The notes beneath the pieces were generated by a model, which was not told where the DNA came from, did no database searches, and worked only from the letters and a program-made list of their open reading frames with translations. DNA of 64,000 bases, taken from assembly GCF_014863605.1 (NCBI RefSeq), contig NZ_CP062252.1, positions 1,931,001-1,995,000 of the forward strand, read 5' to 3'. Each line of letters starts with the position of its first letter. Within the stretch, counting starts at the first letter, position 1. Made by a program: the position numbers and the translations under genes. The DNA comes from Pseudomonas allokribbensis. Lineage in GTDB: Bacteria > Pseudomonadota > Gammaproteobacteria > Pseudomonadales > Pseudomonadaceae. This document shows, piece after piece, positions 8,200 through 18,108 of the stretch.

Positions 8200-9291
8200 A
8201 TGTCCGGCAATACCTACGGCAAGCTGTTCACTGTCACCACCGCGGGCGAAAGCCATGGTCCGGCGTTGGTCGCCATTGTCGACGGCTGCCCGCCGGGCCT
8301 GGAGATTTCCCTTGAGGACCTGCAACGCGACCTCGATCGCCGCAAGCCGGGCACCAGCCGCCACACCACCCAGCGTCAGGAGGCCGACGAAGTCGAAATC
8401 CTCTCCGGCGTGTTCGAGGGCCGCACCACCGGCTGCTCCATCGGCCTGCTGATCCGCAACACCGACCAGAAGTCCAAGGACTACTCGGCGATCAAGGATC
8501 TGTTCCGTCCGGCCCACGCCGACTACACCTACCACCACAAATACGGCGAGCGCGATTACCGCGGCGGCGGTCGCAGCTCGGCGCGGGAAACCGCGATGCG
8601 CGTGGCGGCCGGTGCGATTGCCAAAAAATACCTGGCGACGCAGGGCATCATCATTCGCGGCTACATGAGCCAGCTCGGCCCGATCGAAATCCCGTTCAAG
8701 ACCTGGGAATCGGTCGAGCAGAACGCCTTCTTCAGCCCGGACCCGGACAAGGTTCCGGAACTGGAAGCCTACATGGACCAGCTGCGCCGCGATCAGGACT
8801 CGGTCGGGGCCAAGATCACCGTGGTTGCCGAAGGTGTGATGCCGGGTCTGGGCGAGCCGATCTTCGACCGTCTCGATGCCGAACTGGCCCACGCGCTGAT
8901 GAGCATCAACGCGGTCAAAGGCGTGGAAATCGGCGCCGGTTTCGCTTCGGTGGCCCAGCGTGGCACCGAGCACCGCGATGAAATGACCCCGGAAGGTTTC
9001 CTCAGCAACAACGCCGGCGGCATTCTCGGCGGTATCTCTTCGGGTCAGCCGATCGTGGCGCACCTGGCCTTGAAGCCGACGTCGAGCATCACCACACCGG
9101 GCCGTTCGATCGACATTCATGGCAACCCAGCGGAAGTGATTACCAAGGGGCGTCACGATCCGTGCGTCGGCATCCGCGCCACGCCGATTGCCGAGGCGAT
9201 GATGGCCATCGTGCTGATGGATCACCTGCTGCGTCACCGTGGTCAGAACGCCGACGTGCGTGTCAGCACGCCGGTCCTGGGTCAGCTCTGA
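8200..9291 (+). CDS. aroC: Chorismate synthase
   Basis: 363 residues. AroC converts 5-enolpyruvylshikimate-3-phosphate to chorismate, the last common step of aromatic synthesis, using reduced FMN. It begins [19 protein letters not shown], the signature GESHG region. It also has the [15 protein letters not shown] segment, [13 protein letters not shown], and the C-terminal [19 protein letters not shown]. Length and motifs match bacterial AroC. Chorismate also feeds the pabB product encoded at 47.6 kb. Confidence 0.97.
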   Translation: MSGNTYGKLFTVTTAGESHGPALVAIVDGCPPGLEISLEDLQRDLDRRKPGTSRHTTQRQEADEVEILSGVFEGRTTGCSIGLLIRNTDQKSKDYSAIKDLFRPAHADYTYHHKYGERDYRGGGRSSARETAMRVAAGAIAKKYLATQGIIIRGYMSQLGPIEIPFKTWESVEQNAFFSPDPDKVPELEAYMDQLRRDQDSVGAKITVVAEGVMPGLGEPIFDRLDAELAHALMSINAVKGVEIGAGFASVAQRGTEHRDEMTPEGFLSNNAGGILGGISSGQPIVAHLALKPTSSITTPGRSIDIHGNPAEVITKGRHDPCVGIRATPIAEAMMAIVLMDHLLRHRGQNADVRVSTPVLGQL

Positions 9292-9322
9292 TGGGTCAAC
9301 TCACAGCCGCCGCGGTCTGACC

Positions 9323-10468
9323 GTGGCGGCGCTCCCGTACTGGCGGCTGTCCAGTTTCTATCTGTTCTATTTCGCCTTGCTCGGCTCGACGGCGCCGTTT
9401 CTGGCGCTGTACTTCGATCACCTCGGATTCAGCGCGGCGCGCATCGGCGAGTTGGTGGCGATCCCGATGCTGATGCGCTGCGTGGCGCCGAACATCTGGG
9501 GCTGGCTCGGCGACTACACCGGCAAACGCCTGGCCATCGTGCGTTTTGGCGCGGTGTGCACATTGGTGACCTTCTCGTTGATTTTCGTCAGCAAGACCTA
9601 CGCCTGGCTGGCGATGGTCATGGCGTTGCATGCGTTCTTCTGGCACGCGGTGTTGCCGCAGTTCGAAGTCATTACCCTCGCGCATCTGCAGGGCCAGACC
9701 TCCCGCTACAGCCAGATTCGGTTGTGGGGTTCCATCGGTTTCATCATCACCGTGGTGGCACTGGGGCGATTGTTCGAATGGCTCAGCCTCGACATCTACC
9801 CGGCGGCGCTGGTGCTGATCATGGCCGGCATCGTGCTCAGCAGTTTGTGGGTGCCGAACGCGCAACCGCCACAGGGCAATCGGCCGACGGGCGAAGGCTT
9901 TCTCAAGCAGTTGCGCAATCCAGGCGTGCTGGCGTTCTACGGTTGCGTGGCGCTGATGCAGATGAGCCACGGGCCGTATTACACGTTTCTGACCTTGCAC
10001 CTCGAACGCCTGGGCTACAGCCGTGGCGTGATCGGCATGCTCTGGGCCGTTGGCGTGGTGGCGGAAGTGCTGATGTTCATGGCCATGAGCCGGATCCTCG
10101 CGCGTTTTTCCCTGCGTCGTGTGCTGATGGCGAGTTTTCTGCTGGCGGCACTGCGCTGGTTGCTGCTAGGTTCGTTCGCCGAATTCCTGTGGGTGCTGCT
10201 GTTTGCCCAGGTGCTGCACGCCGCGACGTTCGGCAGCTTTCATGCCGCTGCCATCCAGTTCGTGCAACGTAGTTTCGGCGCTCGTCAGCAAGGGCAGGGC
10301 CAGGCGTTGTACGCCGCACTGGCCGGAACCGGCGGTGCGCTGGGCGCGTTGTATTCCGGCTACAGCTGGAATGCCCTCGGCGCGACATTGACCTTTAGTA
10401 TTGCCAGTCTCGCGGCGCTCGCTGCTGCCGTTATCATTGCCACACGTATGCAAGAGGACAGGCCATGA
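9323..10468 (+). CDS. MFS transporter (MFS_1-like family)
   Basis: About 381 residues and roughly 12 membrane segments, starting AALPYWRLSSFYLFYFALLG with the NTS-like APFLALYFDHLGFSA and GWLGDYTGKRLAIVR loop after TM2. It resembles the LacY-like/phenylpropionate-permease branch of the MFS. GTG at 9323 is the most likely start, since it sits just before the first TM helix and after aroC; no strong Shine-Dalgarno is visible, so the start is uncertain. Its stop overlaps the mtnB start by 4 bp (ATGA), implying co-translation with methionine salvage genes. Substrate unknown. Confidence 0.8.
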   Translation: MAALPYWRLSSFYLFYFALLGSTAPFLALYFDHLGFSAARIGELVAIPMLMRCVAPNIWGWLGDYTGKRLAIVRFGAVCTLVTFSLIFVSKTYAWLAMVMALHAFFWHAVLPQFEVITLAHLQGQTSRYSQIRLWGSIGFIITVVALGRLFEWLSLDIYPAALVLIMAGIVLSSLWVPNAQPPQGNRPTGEGFLKQLRNPGVLAFYGCVALMQMSHGPYYTFLTLHLERLGYSRGVIGMLWAVGVVAEVLMFMAMSRILARFSLRRVLMASFLLAALRWLLLGSFAEFLWVLLFAQVLHAATFGSFHAAAIQFVQRSFGARQQGQGQALYAALAGTGGALGALYSGYSWNALGATLTFSIASLAALAAAVIIATRMQEDRP

Positions 10469-11091
10469 GCCTTACGCGTGAACAGCTTGCCCAGCAAATC
10501 GTCGACGCCGGGCGTTTTCTTTACGGTCGCGGCTGGTCGCCGGCCACCAGCAGCAACTACTCGACGCGCCTGTCGCCGAGCGAAGCGCTGCTGACCGTGT
10601 CCGGCAAGCACAAGGGCCAGTTGGGTCTGGACGACGTGCTTGCCACCGACTTGTCCGGCAACAGCCTGGAACCGGGGAAAAAACCGTCCGCCGAAACCCT
10701 GCTGCACACCCAGCTCTATAGCTGGCGCCCGGAGATCGGCGCGGTGCTGCACACCCACTCGGTGAACGCCACGGTGCTGTCGCGCCTGACGCCGGAAGAT
10801 TTCATCGAGTTCGAAGACTACGAACTGCAAAAAGCCTTCAGCGGCATTTCGACTCACGAATCCCGGGTGCGCGTGCCGATCTTCGATAACGATCAGGACA
10901 TTGCGCGCCTTGCCGCCAAGGTGCAGCCTTGGCTCGACGCCCATCCCGATTGCGTCGGTTATCTGATTCGCGGTCACGGCCTCTATACCTGGGGCGCGCA
11001 GATGAGCGACGCGTTGCGCCAGATCGAGGCCTTTGAATTTCTGTTTGAATGCGAGTTGAAGACCCGCAGCGTCATGAACCGCCAAGGCTGA
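10465..11091 (+). CDS. mtnB: Methylthioribulose-1-phosphate dehydratase
   Basis: 208 residues, a class II aldolase/adducin-fold zinc enzyme. It dehydrates 5-methylthioribulose-1-phosphate in the methionine salvage pathway. Typical features are RGWSPATSSNYSTRLS near the N-terminus, HTHSVNATVLSRL with the zinc histidines, and YLIRGHGLYTWGAQMSDALRQIEAFEFLFEC at the C-terminus. The start overlaps the MFS gene. mtnD and mtnC follow on the same strand, so the three steps from methylthioribulose-1-P to the keto acid precursor are encoded together; mtnA is not in this window. Confidence 0.95.
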   Translation: MSLTREQLAQQIVDAGRFLYGRGWSPATSSNYSTRLSPSEALLTVSGKHKGQLGLDDVLATDLSGNSLEPGKKPSAETLLHTQLYSWRPEIGAVLHTHSVNATVLSRLTPEDFIEFEDYELQKAFSGISTHESRVRVPIFDNDQDIARLAAKVQPWLDAHPDCVGYLIRGHGLYTWGAQMSDALRQIEAFEFLFECELKTRSVMNRQG

Positions 11092-11184
11092 CTTCACCAG
11101 AACCAGCCCATTTGCCTGATGAATGCAGTGCCCGACCGGTCTCGAAGAACCGGACGGCAAGGCCGATACCGAGGAATTGCCCCC

Positions 11185-11730
11185 ATGAGCAGCCTGTCCG
11201 TCTATCACGTTTCCAGCCCTGAAATTCCGAACAAGGTGCTGACCCATTTCGAAGACATCGCCTCGACCCTGGCCGAGCAGGGCGTGCGCTTCGACCGCTG
11301 GCAAGCCGCCGCGAAGATTCAGCCCGGTGCCAGCCAGGAAGAAGTGATCGGCGCCTACAAAGAGCAGATCGACAAGCTGATGACCGAGCGTGGTTACATC
11401 ACCGTCGATGTGATCAGCCTCAACAGCGATCACCCGCAAAAAGCCGAATTCCGCGCCAAGTTCCTCGAAGAACATCGCCATGGCGAAGACGAAGTACGCT
11501 TTTTCGTCGCCGGCCGTGGCCTGTTTACGCTGCACATCGACGATTACGTTTACGCCGTGCTGTGCGAGAAGAACGACCTGATTTCGGTACCGGCCGGCAC
11601 CAAACACTGGTTCGACATGGGCGAGAACCCGCATTTCGTGGCGATCCGCCTGTTCAACAACCCTGAAGGCTGGGTTGCCAACTTCACCGGCGAAGACATT
11701 GCCGGCCGCTTCCCGCGCCTGGAGGACTGA
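11185..11730 (+). CDS. mtnD: Acireductone dioxygenase
   Basis: 181 residues, cupin fold. It oxidises 1,2-dihydroxy-3-keto-5-methylthiopentene: the Fe form gives the keto acid for methionine, the Ni form an off-pathway product. Metal ligands are seen in [13 protein letters not shown] (HxHxxxE) and the later histidine in [10 protein letters not shown]. The ATG at 11185 has GAGGAA upstream. It sits between mtnB and mtnC, 4 bp before the mtnC start. Confidence 0.95.
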   Translation: MSSLSVYHVSSPEIPNKVLTHFEDIASTLAEQGVRFDRWQAAAKIQPGASQEEVIGAYKEQIDKLMTERGYITVDVISLNSDHPQKAEFRAKFLEEHRHGEDEVRFFVAGRGLFTLHIDDYVYAVLCEKNDLISVPAGTKHWFDMGENPHFVAIRLFNNPEGWVANFTGEDIAGRFPRLED

Positions 11731-11734
11731 GCCG

Positions 11735-12418
11735 ATGTCGATCAAGGTCATTCTCACCGACATCGAAGGCACCACTAGCGCGGTGAGTTTTGTGTTCGAC
11801 GTGCTGTTCCCGTATGCCGCCAAACACCTGCCGGACTTCGTTCGCCAGAACGCCACCCGCGCCGATGTCGCCGAGCAACTGGACGCCGTGCGCCGTGACA
11901 GCAACGAATCGCAGGCCGACGTTGAACGGGTCGTGGAAATTCTGCTGGCCTGGATCGCCGAAGACCGCAAAGCCACGCCGCTGAAAGCATTACAAGGCAT
12001 GGTCTGGGAGCAGGGTTATCAGGCCGGGCAGTTGAAGGGGCATGTTTACCCGGACGCCGTCGAAGCGCTCCAGCGCTGGCATCAGGCCGGGTATCAACTG
12101 TTTGTTTATTCGTCTGGTTCGATTCAGGCCCAGAAGCTGATTTTCGGCTGCTCGGAAGCGGGGGATCTGACACCGCTGTTCAGCGGCTATTTCGACACCA
12201 CGTCGGGCCCGAAGCGCGAAGCGCAGTCGTACAGCAATATTCAGCAGGCCATCGGGGTCGAACCGCAGGAAATCCTGTTCCTGTCCGACATCGTGCAGGA
12301 ACTCGACGCCGCCCAGGCCGCCGGCCTGCAAACCTGCGGCCTGGCCCGTGAGGGTGGAGAGCTGGAAGGCCATGTGACCGTCGACAGCTTTACCGGGATC
12401 GAACCGGAAGCGTTCTGA
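11735..12418 (+). CDS. mtnC: Enolase-phosphatase E1
   Basis: 227 residues. A bifunctional HAD-family enzyme that enolises and dephosphorylates 2,3-diketo-5-methylthiopentyl-1-phosphate. HAD motifs: [11 protein letters not shown] (with D-x-E replacing the usual DxD, characteristic of MtnC); [12 protein letters not shown] with lysine in [27 protein letters not shown]. It is translated from ATG 11735, just after the mtnD stop. Last gene of the operon before a bidirectional terminator. Confidence 0.95.
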   Translation: MSIKVILTDIEGTTSAVSFVFDVLFPYAAKHLPDFVRQNATRADVAEQLDAVRRDSNESQADVERVVEILLAWIAEDRKATPLKALQGMVWEQGYQAGQLKGHVYPDAVEALQRWHQAGYQLFVYSSGSIQAQKLIFGCSEAGDLTPLFSGYFDTTSGPKREAQSYSNIQQAIGVEPQEILFLSDIVQELDAAQAAGLQTCGLAREGGELEGHVTVDSFTGIEPEAF

Positions 12419-12442
12419 TTCCACACAATCGATGCGCAAAAA

Positions 12443-12478
12443 AAACAGGCCGTGAAGCGAAAGCTCCACGGCCTGTTT
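12443..12478. terminator. Bidirectional terminator between mtnC and the DUF3509 gene
   Basis: AAACAGGCCGTG and CACGGCCTGTTT form a 12-bp stem with A-tract before and T-rich sequence after it. Confidence 0.85.
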
Positions 12479-12491
12479 GTTTATGCGGTGT

Positions 12492-12770
12492 TTACATCGA
12501 GTGATAGGTCGGCAGGGCAAAACGCTGCTGACTTTGCAGCATGCCGATTTGCGGCAGCTCGCTGGCTTGTTCGGCCAGGTCACGACGGATCGCGCTGATC
12601 GCCCACGACAATTGGTCGCCGGCATGCAGTTGCTGATAAGTGAGCGCACGTTTGAACACTTTGCCGTCGGCACTCTTCAGCGTCAGCAGGATCCCGCCAT
12701 CGGGACGCGGTTGGGTGGTGACGTTGAAGTTGGAGAACAGGGAGGTAAATTTTTCTTGGATCAGGCTCAT
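12492..12770 (-). CDS. DUF3509 family protein
   Basis: 92 residues from MSLIQEKFTS. This is a small Pseudomonas-type cytoplasmic family (DUF3509), recognisable by the opening IQEKFTSLFSNFNVTTQPRPDG and the following VFKRALTYQQLHAGDQLSWAISAIRRDLAE. The ATG at 12770 has GGAGCTGAAAG upstream. The function is unknown in the family. A sigma-54-like promoter lies 48-63 bp upstream of the start. Confidence 0.85.
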   Translation of the reverse strand: MSLIQEKFTSLFSNFNVTTQPRPDGGILLTLKSADGKVFKRALTYQQLHAGDQLSWAISAIRRDLAEQASELPQIGMLQSQQRFALPTYHSM

Positions 12771-12817
12771 GTCTTTCAGCTCCGTATGCACTTGAATGGC
12801 AAGCATGCAGAGGGAGT

Positions 12818-12833
12818 TGCAGTGATTGTGCCA
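12818..12833 (-). promoter_or_regulatory. Candidate sigma-54 promoter of the DUF3509 gene
   Basis: Minus-strand TGGCACAATCACTGCA matches the -24/-12 consensus TGGCAC-N5-TTGC, with the GG and GC elements correctly spaced and one mismatch in the -12 box (CTGC). The predicted start near 12807 leaves a leader of about 37 nt. The surrounding AT-rich DNA up to 12900 fits a regulatory region. Confidence 0.45.
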
Positions 12834-13159
12834 GTATTCTGTTTTTATAAAATCTTTATAAATCAATAAGTTATAAATTATGCAAATTCAAGTCGTCGTG
12901 CAATCTGCATGAATGGCCATCGTGCATCCTGCATTTTGCGGGATCGCTGTCGATCCGATGGAACCATTCCATCCGGCTGCAATCGCGTTTCGCCTTGTAG
13001 CGTTGGCGGATACAAAACATTGCAAAAACCGCGTGTACAGCCCGAGAAGCCCTGACGTATTTTCGGCCTCGACCCTCGCTCAAGAAGCGCCGGTTGCCTT
13101 ACCCGATTGCCCGACAATAAAAAATCCGGCCTGCACGCCAAGGTCGAACGGGAGCTGCC

Positions 13160-14998
13160 ATGAGCCACGCGCCTAGCGACACGATTACCTGGAGCATGAT
13201 GCTCCGCAAACTGCCGATGATTGCCAAAGCCATCCCTCGGGTGGTGAAAGGCATGAAGGTGGCCAACGTCAAGGATCCGACCCAAACCTGTGGCCTGGGC
13301 TGGACTTTCGAGCAAGCGACCCTGCGCAATCCTGAGGGCCCCGCGCTGCTGTCGGGTGAGGTGGTGCTGAGTTATTCACAGGTCAACCAGTGGGCCAACC
13401 GCATTGCCCACTACCTGATCGGGCAGGGCATCGGCAAAGGCGATGTGGTGGCGGTGTTCATCGAAAACCGCCCGGAACTGCTGGTGACGATTCTGGCGCT
13501 GGCCAAGGTCGGCGCCGTCAGCGCACTGCTCAACACTTCGCAGACCCGCGATACGCTGATTCACAGCATCAATCTGGTGGCGCCGGTGGCGATTGTCGTC
13601 GGTGAGGAATTGCTGCCAGCCTTCACAGCGGTGCGCGAGCAAGTGACGATTGCGCCGGCCCGCACCTGGTTCGTGGCAGATCAGGACACCTTCAGCCACC
13701 CGGGCATCGCCCCGGAGGGTTACACCAATCTGATCAGCGCCAGCGCCGATGCGCCAAGCGACAACCCGGCCAGCAGCCGGCAGATTTTTTTCGATGACCC
13801 GTGCTTCTACATCTACACCTCAGGCACCACCGGTTTGCCCAAGGCCGGCGTGTTCAAGCACGGACGCTGGATGCGCAGCTCGGCGAGCTTCGGCATGATC
13901 GCCCTCGACATGCGCCCGGACGATATCGTCTATTGCACCTTGCCGCTGTACCACGCCACCGGCCTTTGCGTGTGCTGGGGATCGGCGGTCAATGGCGCCT
14001 CGGGCTTCGCGATTCGCCGCAAGTTCAGCGCCCGGCAGTTCTGGAGCGATGTGCGCCGCTACCGCGCAACCACCATCGGCTACGTCGGCGAGTTGTGCCG
14101 TTATCTGGTGGATCAGCCGGTCAGCAGCGATGACAGCCGCCATGACGTGCGCAAGATGATCGGCAACGGTTTGCGGCCCGGTGCCTGGGCCGAGTTCAAG
14201 ACCCGGTTTGCGGTGGATCACATCTGCGAACTGTACGCGGCGAGCGACGGCAATATCGGCTTCACCAACATCCTCAATTTCGACAACACCATCGGATTCT
14301 CGCTGATGGCCTGGGAACTGGTCGCCTACGATCAGGACAGCGGCGAACCGATTCGTGGTGCTGACGGGTTCATGCGCAAGGTCGACCGGGGCGAGCGCGG
14401 CCTGTTGCTGGCGCGGATCGACGACAAGGCGCCGCTGGATGGCTACACCGATCCGCAGAAAACCGCGAAAGTCGTGCTGCAGGACGTATTCACCAAGGGC
14501 GACCGCTTCTTCAACACCGGCGATCTGCTGCGCAACATCGGTTTCGGTCATGCGCAGTTTGTCGATCGCCTCGGCGACACCTACCGCTGGAAGGGCGAAA
14601 ACGTCTCGACCACCGAGGTCGAGAACCTGTTGCTCCAGCATCCGCACATTTCCGAAGCCGTGGCCTATGGCGTGGAAATTCCCAACACCAACGGTCGCGC
14701 CGGCATGGCGGCGATCACGCCGGCCGAGTCTCTGGCGACGCTGGACTTCACCGAGCTGCTGGCCTTCGCCCGCCAGCGCATGCCGGCCTATGCGGTGCCG
14801 TTGTTCCTGCGGGTCAAAGTGAAAATGGAAACCACCGGCACCTTCAAATACCAGAAGACGCGCCTGAAAAACGAAGGCTTCGACCCCGGCCAGACAGGTG
14901 ATGACCCGATCTATGCCTGGCTGCCGGGTACTGAAACCTACGTGCAGGTCACGGATGAAATCCTGGCGGACATCCGCGCCGGCAAGTTCCGTTATTGA
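13160..14998 (+). CDS. Long-chain acyl-CoA synthetase (FATP/very-long-chain type)
   Basis: 612 residues, ANL superfamily. It activates fatty acids with ATP and CoA. Motifs: the phosphate-binding loop YIYTSGTTGLPKAG (about residues 217-230), YHATGLCVCWGS, LYAASDGNIGF, FNTGDLLRNIGFGHAQFVDRLGDTYRWKGENVSTTEVE (hinge and AMP site) and a C-terminal catalytic lysine region FKYQKTRLKNEGFDP. These features match the family that couples fatty acid uptake to activation (FadD6/FATP-like) rather than classical FadD. It is monocistronic; the 290-bp region upstream holds no other gene that I can support. Confidence 0.9.
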   Translation: MSHAPSDTITWSMMLRKLPMIAKAIPRVVKGMKVANVKDPTQTCGLGWTFEQATLRNPEGPALLSGEVVLSYSQVNQWANRIAHYLIGQGIGKGDVVAVFIENRPELLVTILALAKVGAVSALLNTSQTRDTLIHSINLVAPVAIVVGEELLPAFTAVREQVTIAPARTWFVADQDTFSHPGIAPEGYTNLISASADAPSDNPASSRQIFFDDPCFYIYTSGTTGLPKAGVFKHGRWMRSSASFGMIALDMRPDDIVYCTLPLYHATGLCVCWGSAVNGASGFAIRRKFSARQFWSDVRRYRATTIGYVGELCRYLVDQPVSSDDSRHDVRKMIGNGLRPGAWAEFKTRFAVDHICELYAASDGNIGFTNILNFDNTIGFSLMAWELVAYDQDSGEPIRGADGFMRKVDRGERGLLLARIDDKAPLDGYTDPQKTAKVVLQDVFTKGDRFFNTGDLLRNIGFGHAQFVDRLGDTYRWKGENVSTTEVENLLLQHPHISEAVAYGVEIPNTNGRAGMAAITPAESLATLDFTELLAFARQRMPAYAVPLFLRVKVKMETTGTFKYQKTRLKNEGFDPGQTGDDPIYAWLPGTETYVQVTDEILADIRAGKFRY

Positions 14999-15095
14999 TA
15001 TTGGCTATCGACTGTCTTGGAAAAAAGGGGGTGACAGCTATCGCCGCGCTCGGGAAACTATCGGCTTTCCGATTGACCGAAAGTGGAGTTGCCCC

Positions 15096-15614
15096 ATGTC
15101 CGACCAAAGCCGCCAGATGACCCCCGAAGAAGCTGCCGAATTCACCGAGCAGGTATTCAACAAGGCGCGCGACGGCGATGCGGCGATGCTGGATCGCCTG
15201 ATCACGGCCGGTCTGCCGGTCAACCTGACCAATAGCAAGGGCGATACCTTGCTGATGCTCGCCAGTTACTACGGTCACGTAGATGCGGTGCAAGTGCTGC
15301 TCAAGCACAAGGCCGACCCGGAACAACGCAACGGCAATGGCCAGAGCCCGATTGCCGGCGCGGCATTCAAGGGTGACCTGGCCGTGGTCAAGGCATTGGT
15401 GGCCGGTGGGGCGCAGATTGAAGGCGCTTCCTTCGACGGCCGCACGGCGCTGATGATGGCGGCAATGTTCAACCGGGTTGAAATCGTCGAGTTCCTGATC
15501 GACCAGGGCGCCGACCCGAAAGCCAAGGACGCCAACGGCATCACCGCGCTGGACGCGGCCCGCACCATGGGCGCTGTGGACACCACCGCGCAGCTGGAAA
15601 AACTGCTGGGCTGA
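15096..15614 (+). CDS. Ankyrin-repeat protein
   Basis: 172 residues with four to five ankyrin repeats from about residue 30: KGDTLLMLASYYGHVDAVQVLLKH, GQSPIAGAAFKGDLAVVKALVAGG, DGRTALMMAAMFNRVEIVEFLIDQG and NGITALDAARTMG. There is no signal peptide, so it is cytoplasmic. Similar ankyrin proteins in Pseudomonas accompany catalase genes and affect peroxide resistance, but no catalase is adjacent here. ATG 15096 has TGGAG upstream. Confidence 0.85.
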   Translation: MSDQSRQMTPEEAAEFTEQVFNKARDGDAAMLDRLITAGLPVNLTNSKGDTLLMLASYYGHVDAVQVLLKHKADPEQRNGNGQSPIAGAAFKGDLAVVKALVAGGAQIEGASFDGRTALMMAAMFNRVEIVEFLIDQGADPKAKDANGITALDAARTMGAVDTTAQLEKLLG

Positions 15615-15635
15615 ACCGTCGGGCCGGAACCCGCT

Positions 15636-15693
15636 CTGTGGCGAAGGCGAGAATGCGCTATCCTTCGCGCCCTCAAAATTCTCTTCGCCACAG
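15636..15693. repeat. 11-bp inverted repeat upstream of the 15705 gene
   Basis: CTGTGGCGAAG (15636-15646) and CTTCGCCACAG (15683-15693) are perfect reverse complements, 36 nt apart. The second arm ends 11 bp before the next ATG. It may be a fragment of the TGTGGCGA-type REP family common in fluorescens-group genomes, or a 5' UTR hairpin that affects translation. Confidence 0.5.
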
Positions 15694-15704
15694 GATCCGC
15701 CCCC

Positions 15705-16235
15705 ATGAAAGCCGCACTCGCCGAACTCATCAGCAAAATCAGCTCCGGCTGCATGGGCGACGACGAGATTCAGAAGGTCGCTGATGAAGCGGCGCAGGCC
15801 TACGCCGATGCCGACGCTTTTCTGACCGCCAATCCGGACATCAACTACGACGACACTTTCCCGATTCCTTTGGGCGAATGGGTCGTGGTCGGCAGTCTGC
15901 CGGAAACCGTGCTGTTCCAGGCCGACACCTACGTTGACCTGTTCGCGCAGATCGTGGCTTCGTTCGGCCCGGGCGTGGAGTTCAACCTCAAGCCCAAGCA
16001 ACTGGCCAAGACCGAAGCGCTGACCGCACTCAACCGCATCCAGGTGCAGATGAGCAGCATGAACAAGGAAAACGGCGGCTACACGCTGATGAACTTCAGC
16101 CAGTTGCTCGACGACGAACTGCAAGTGGTGCTGGTCTACGGCAACGACGTGCCGCGCGTGCTGGAACTGTGTGCCGAAGTCGGCATCGCCGCTGCGCCGT
16201 CGCTGGAAGCCTTGAAGGTCGCCGTTCACGTCTGA
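15705..16235 (+). CDS. Conserved hypothetical cytoplasmic protein
   Basis: 176 residues, soluble and acidic, no signal peptide and no motif that I recognise. The sequence is well formed: a helical N-terminus (KAALAELISKISSGCMGDDEIQKVADEAAQAYADAD), then alternating strands and helices. Codon use matches its neighbours. The ATG 15705 follows an inverted repeat and a weak Shine-Dalgarno (AGGATCC). Function unknown; appears to be a core Pseudomonas gene because of its position among housekeeping genes (inference). Confidence 0.75.
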   Translation: MKAALAELISKISSGCMGDDEIQKVADEAAQAYADADAFLTANPDINYDDTFPIPLGEWVVVGSLPETVLFQADTYVDLFAQIVASFGPGVEFNLKPKQLAKTEALTALNRIQVQMSSMNKENGGYTLMNFSQLLDDELQVVLVYGNDVPRVLELCAEVGIAAAPSLEALKVAVHV

Positions 16236-16306
16236 GCGCAATAAAAGGGAACCCTGCGCGCGACCGTCTATCCTAAAAGTGCATGCCACTATTCTGGAGT
16301 GACACC

Positions 16307-16498
16307 ATGGGTTCCACGTTCAACGGCCTGATCGGCCTGATCATTCTTGCCCTCGACATCTGGGCGATCATCAACGTGCTGAAAAGCGGCGCCGAGACCG
16401 GGATGAAAATCCTCTGGGTGCTGTTGATCATCTTCCTGCCGGTGCTGGGCCTGATCATCTGGGCGATTGCCGGGCCGCGGGGCAATGTGCGGATCTGA
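16307..16498 (+). CDS. PLDc_N-domain small membrane protein
   Basis: 63 residues from MGSTFNG. Two hydrophobic segments (LIGLIILALDIWAIINVL and ILWVLLIIFLPVLGLIIWAIAGPRG) make up the phospholipase D N-terminal (PLDc_N) membrane domain without any catalytic domain. ATG 16307 has TGGAG at the right distance; an upstream in-frame ATG at 16283 lacks one. Such stand-alone proteins are common and uncharacterised. Confidence 0.85.
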   Translation: MGSTFNGLIGLIILALDIWAIINVLKSGAETGMKILWVLLIIFLPVLGLIIWAIAGPRGNVRI

Positions 16499-16634
16499 CC
16501 GTTCGCGCCAATGGATTGTGCCGGGCCGATGAAGTGAGGTTCGACCTGTCATCTTCGGCAACGTAGAATGCGCGCCTTTCCCGGGCAATCGAACCTGACG
16601 ATTGGCGCCCGCGCATTCATCGGAGCACTTCACC

Positions 16635-17510
<876 letters not shown>

Positions 17511-17528
17511 TCACTCAGCCGTTATCAC

Positions 17529-17556
17529 TGCGGGAGCGAGCGGCTTCGTTCCCGCA
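17529..17556. terminator. Hairpin after speE (REP-like)
   Basis: Arms CTGCGGGA and TCCCGCAG flank GCGAGCGGCTTCG, 18 bp after the speE stop. The GGGAGCGAGCGGCTTCG composition resembles palindromic repeats dispersed in Pseudomonas genomes. It probably acts as a terminator; the T-tract is missing. Confidence 0.6.
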
Positions 17557-17664
17557 GATGAAATGTTTTTCATGTTTCATCGGTGTAAAGCTTTTGAACG
17601 ATCAATCCTGACAAAAGTCGAGATAGATATGAGCCCATTTGCGGGTTTGTTCGAGGAGGCACCA

Positions 17665-17898
17665 ATGCAAAAGTGGAAAGTCACTTTCGTGGATGATCAC
17701 GGTGAAATTGTCGATGAAATCTTCGAGCGCGCGGAATGCCCCAGCGACGATGAGGCCGCTCGATTGATCAAGGAACGACTCCTTCCTGTCGCCGCCGCAC
17801 TGGATCTGAACGATCTGGAAGGGCGCACCTCCGATGCAGGCGCCAAAAGCCTGAAAACCCAGAACAGCATCGAAATCCGCAGCATCACGCCCATCTGA
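17665..17898 (+). CDS. Small hypothetical protein
   Basis: 77 residues from MQKWKVTFVDD. Cytoplasmic and acidic, rich in short strands at the N-terminus (KWKVTFVDDHGEIVDEIFERAEC), then a helix (DEAARLIKERLLPVAAAL). The start is fixed by a strong Shine-Dalgarno (GAGGAGG, 17653-17659). An in-frame upstream ATG at 17630 would add residues with no Shine-Dalgarno. No family recognised. Confidence 0.65.
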   Translation: MQKWKVTFVDDHGEIVDEIFERAECPSDDEAARLIKERLLPVAAALDLNDLEGRTSDAGAKSLKTQNSIEIRSITPI

Positions 17899-18108
17899 AA
17901 ATCTTCTTGTCCGTAACGTACCAGGCCTTGGCAGCGGCTCTATCTTGGGGCTACTCTGCAAGCGAGATCAGCGAACGGATCGCTAAGGTCTGGTCTTGTC
18001 AGCTACATGCTTGTTTCCCGCCGGCAACACGGTTGTCGTAGCGCTTGAGCCGTTCGGCCAGGTGCAGGGAATACGGAAAGTCTATCCATCTATGCGAGGG
18101 GGACGTTC

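Noticed and set aside
10360..12000. 546-codon leftward open frame across the mtn genes
   Set aside because: Antisense to mtnB, mtnD and mtnC, all of which are clearly recognised on the plus strand; no motif in the shadow frame.
12878..13315. 145-codon leftward open frame before the acyl-CoA synthetase gene
   Set aside because: It runs into the start of the acyl-CoA synthetase gene on the opposite strand and has shadow-like composition.
17899..18108. Possible Rsm-type small RNA in the gap before the RraB-like gene
   Set aside because: No set of GGA hairpin motifs and no terminator; nothing beyond a normal promoter region is visible.
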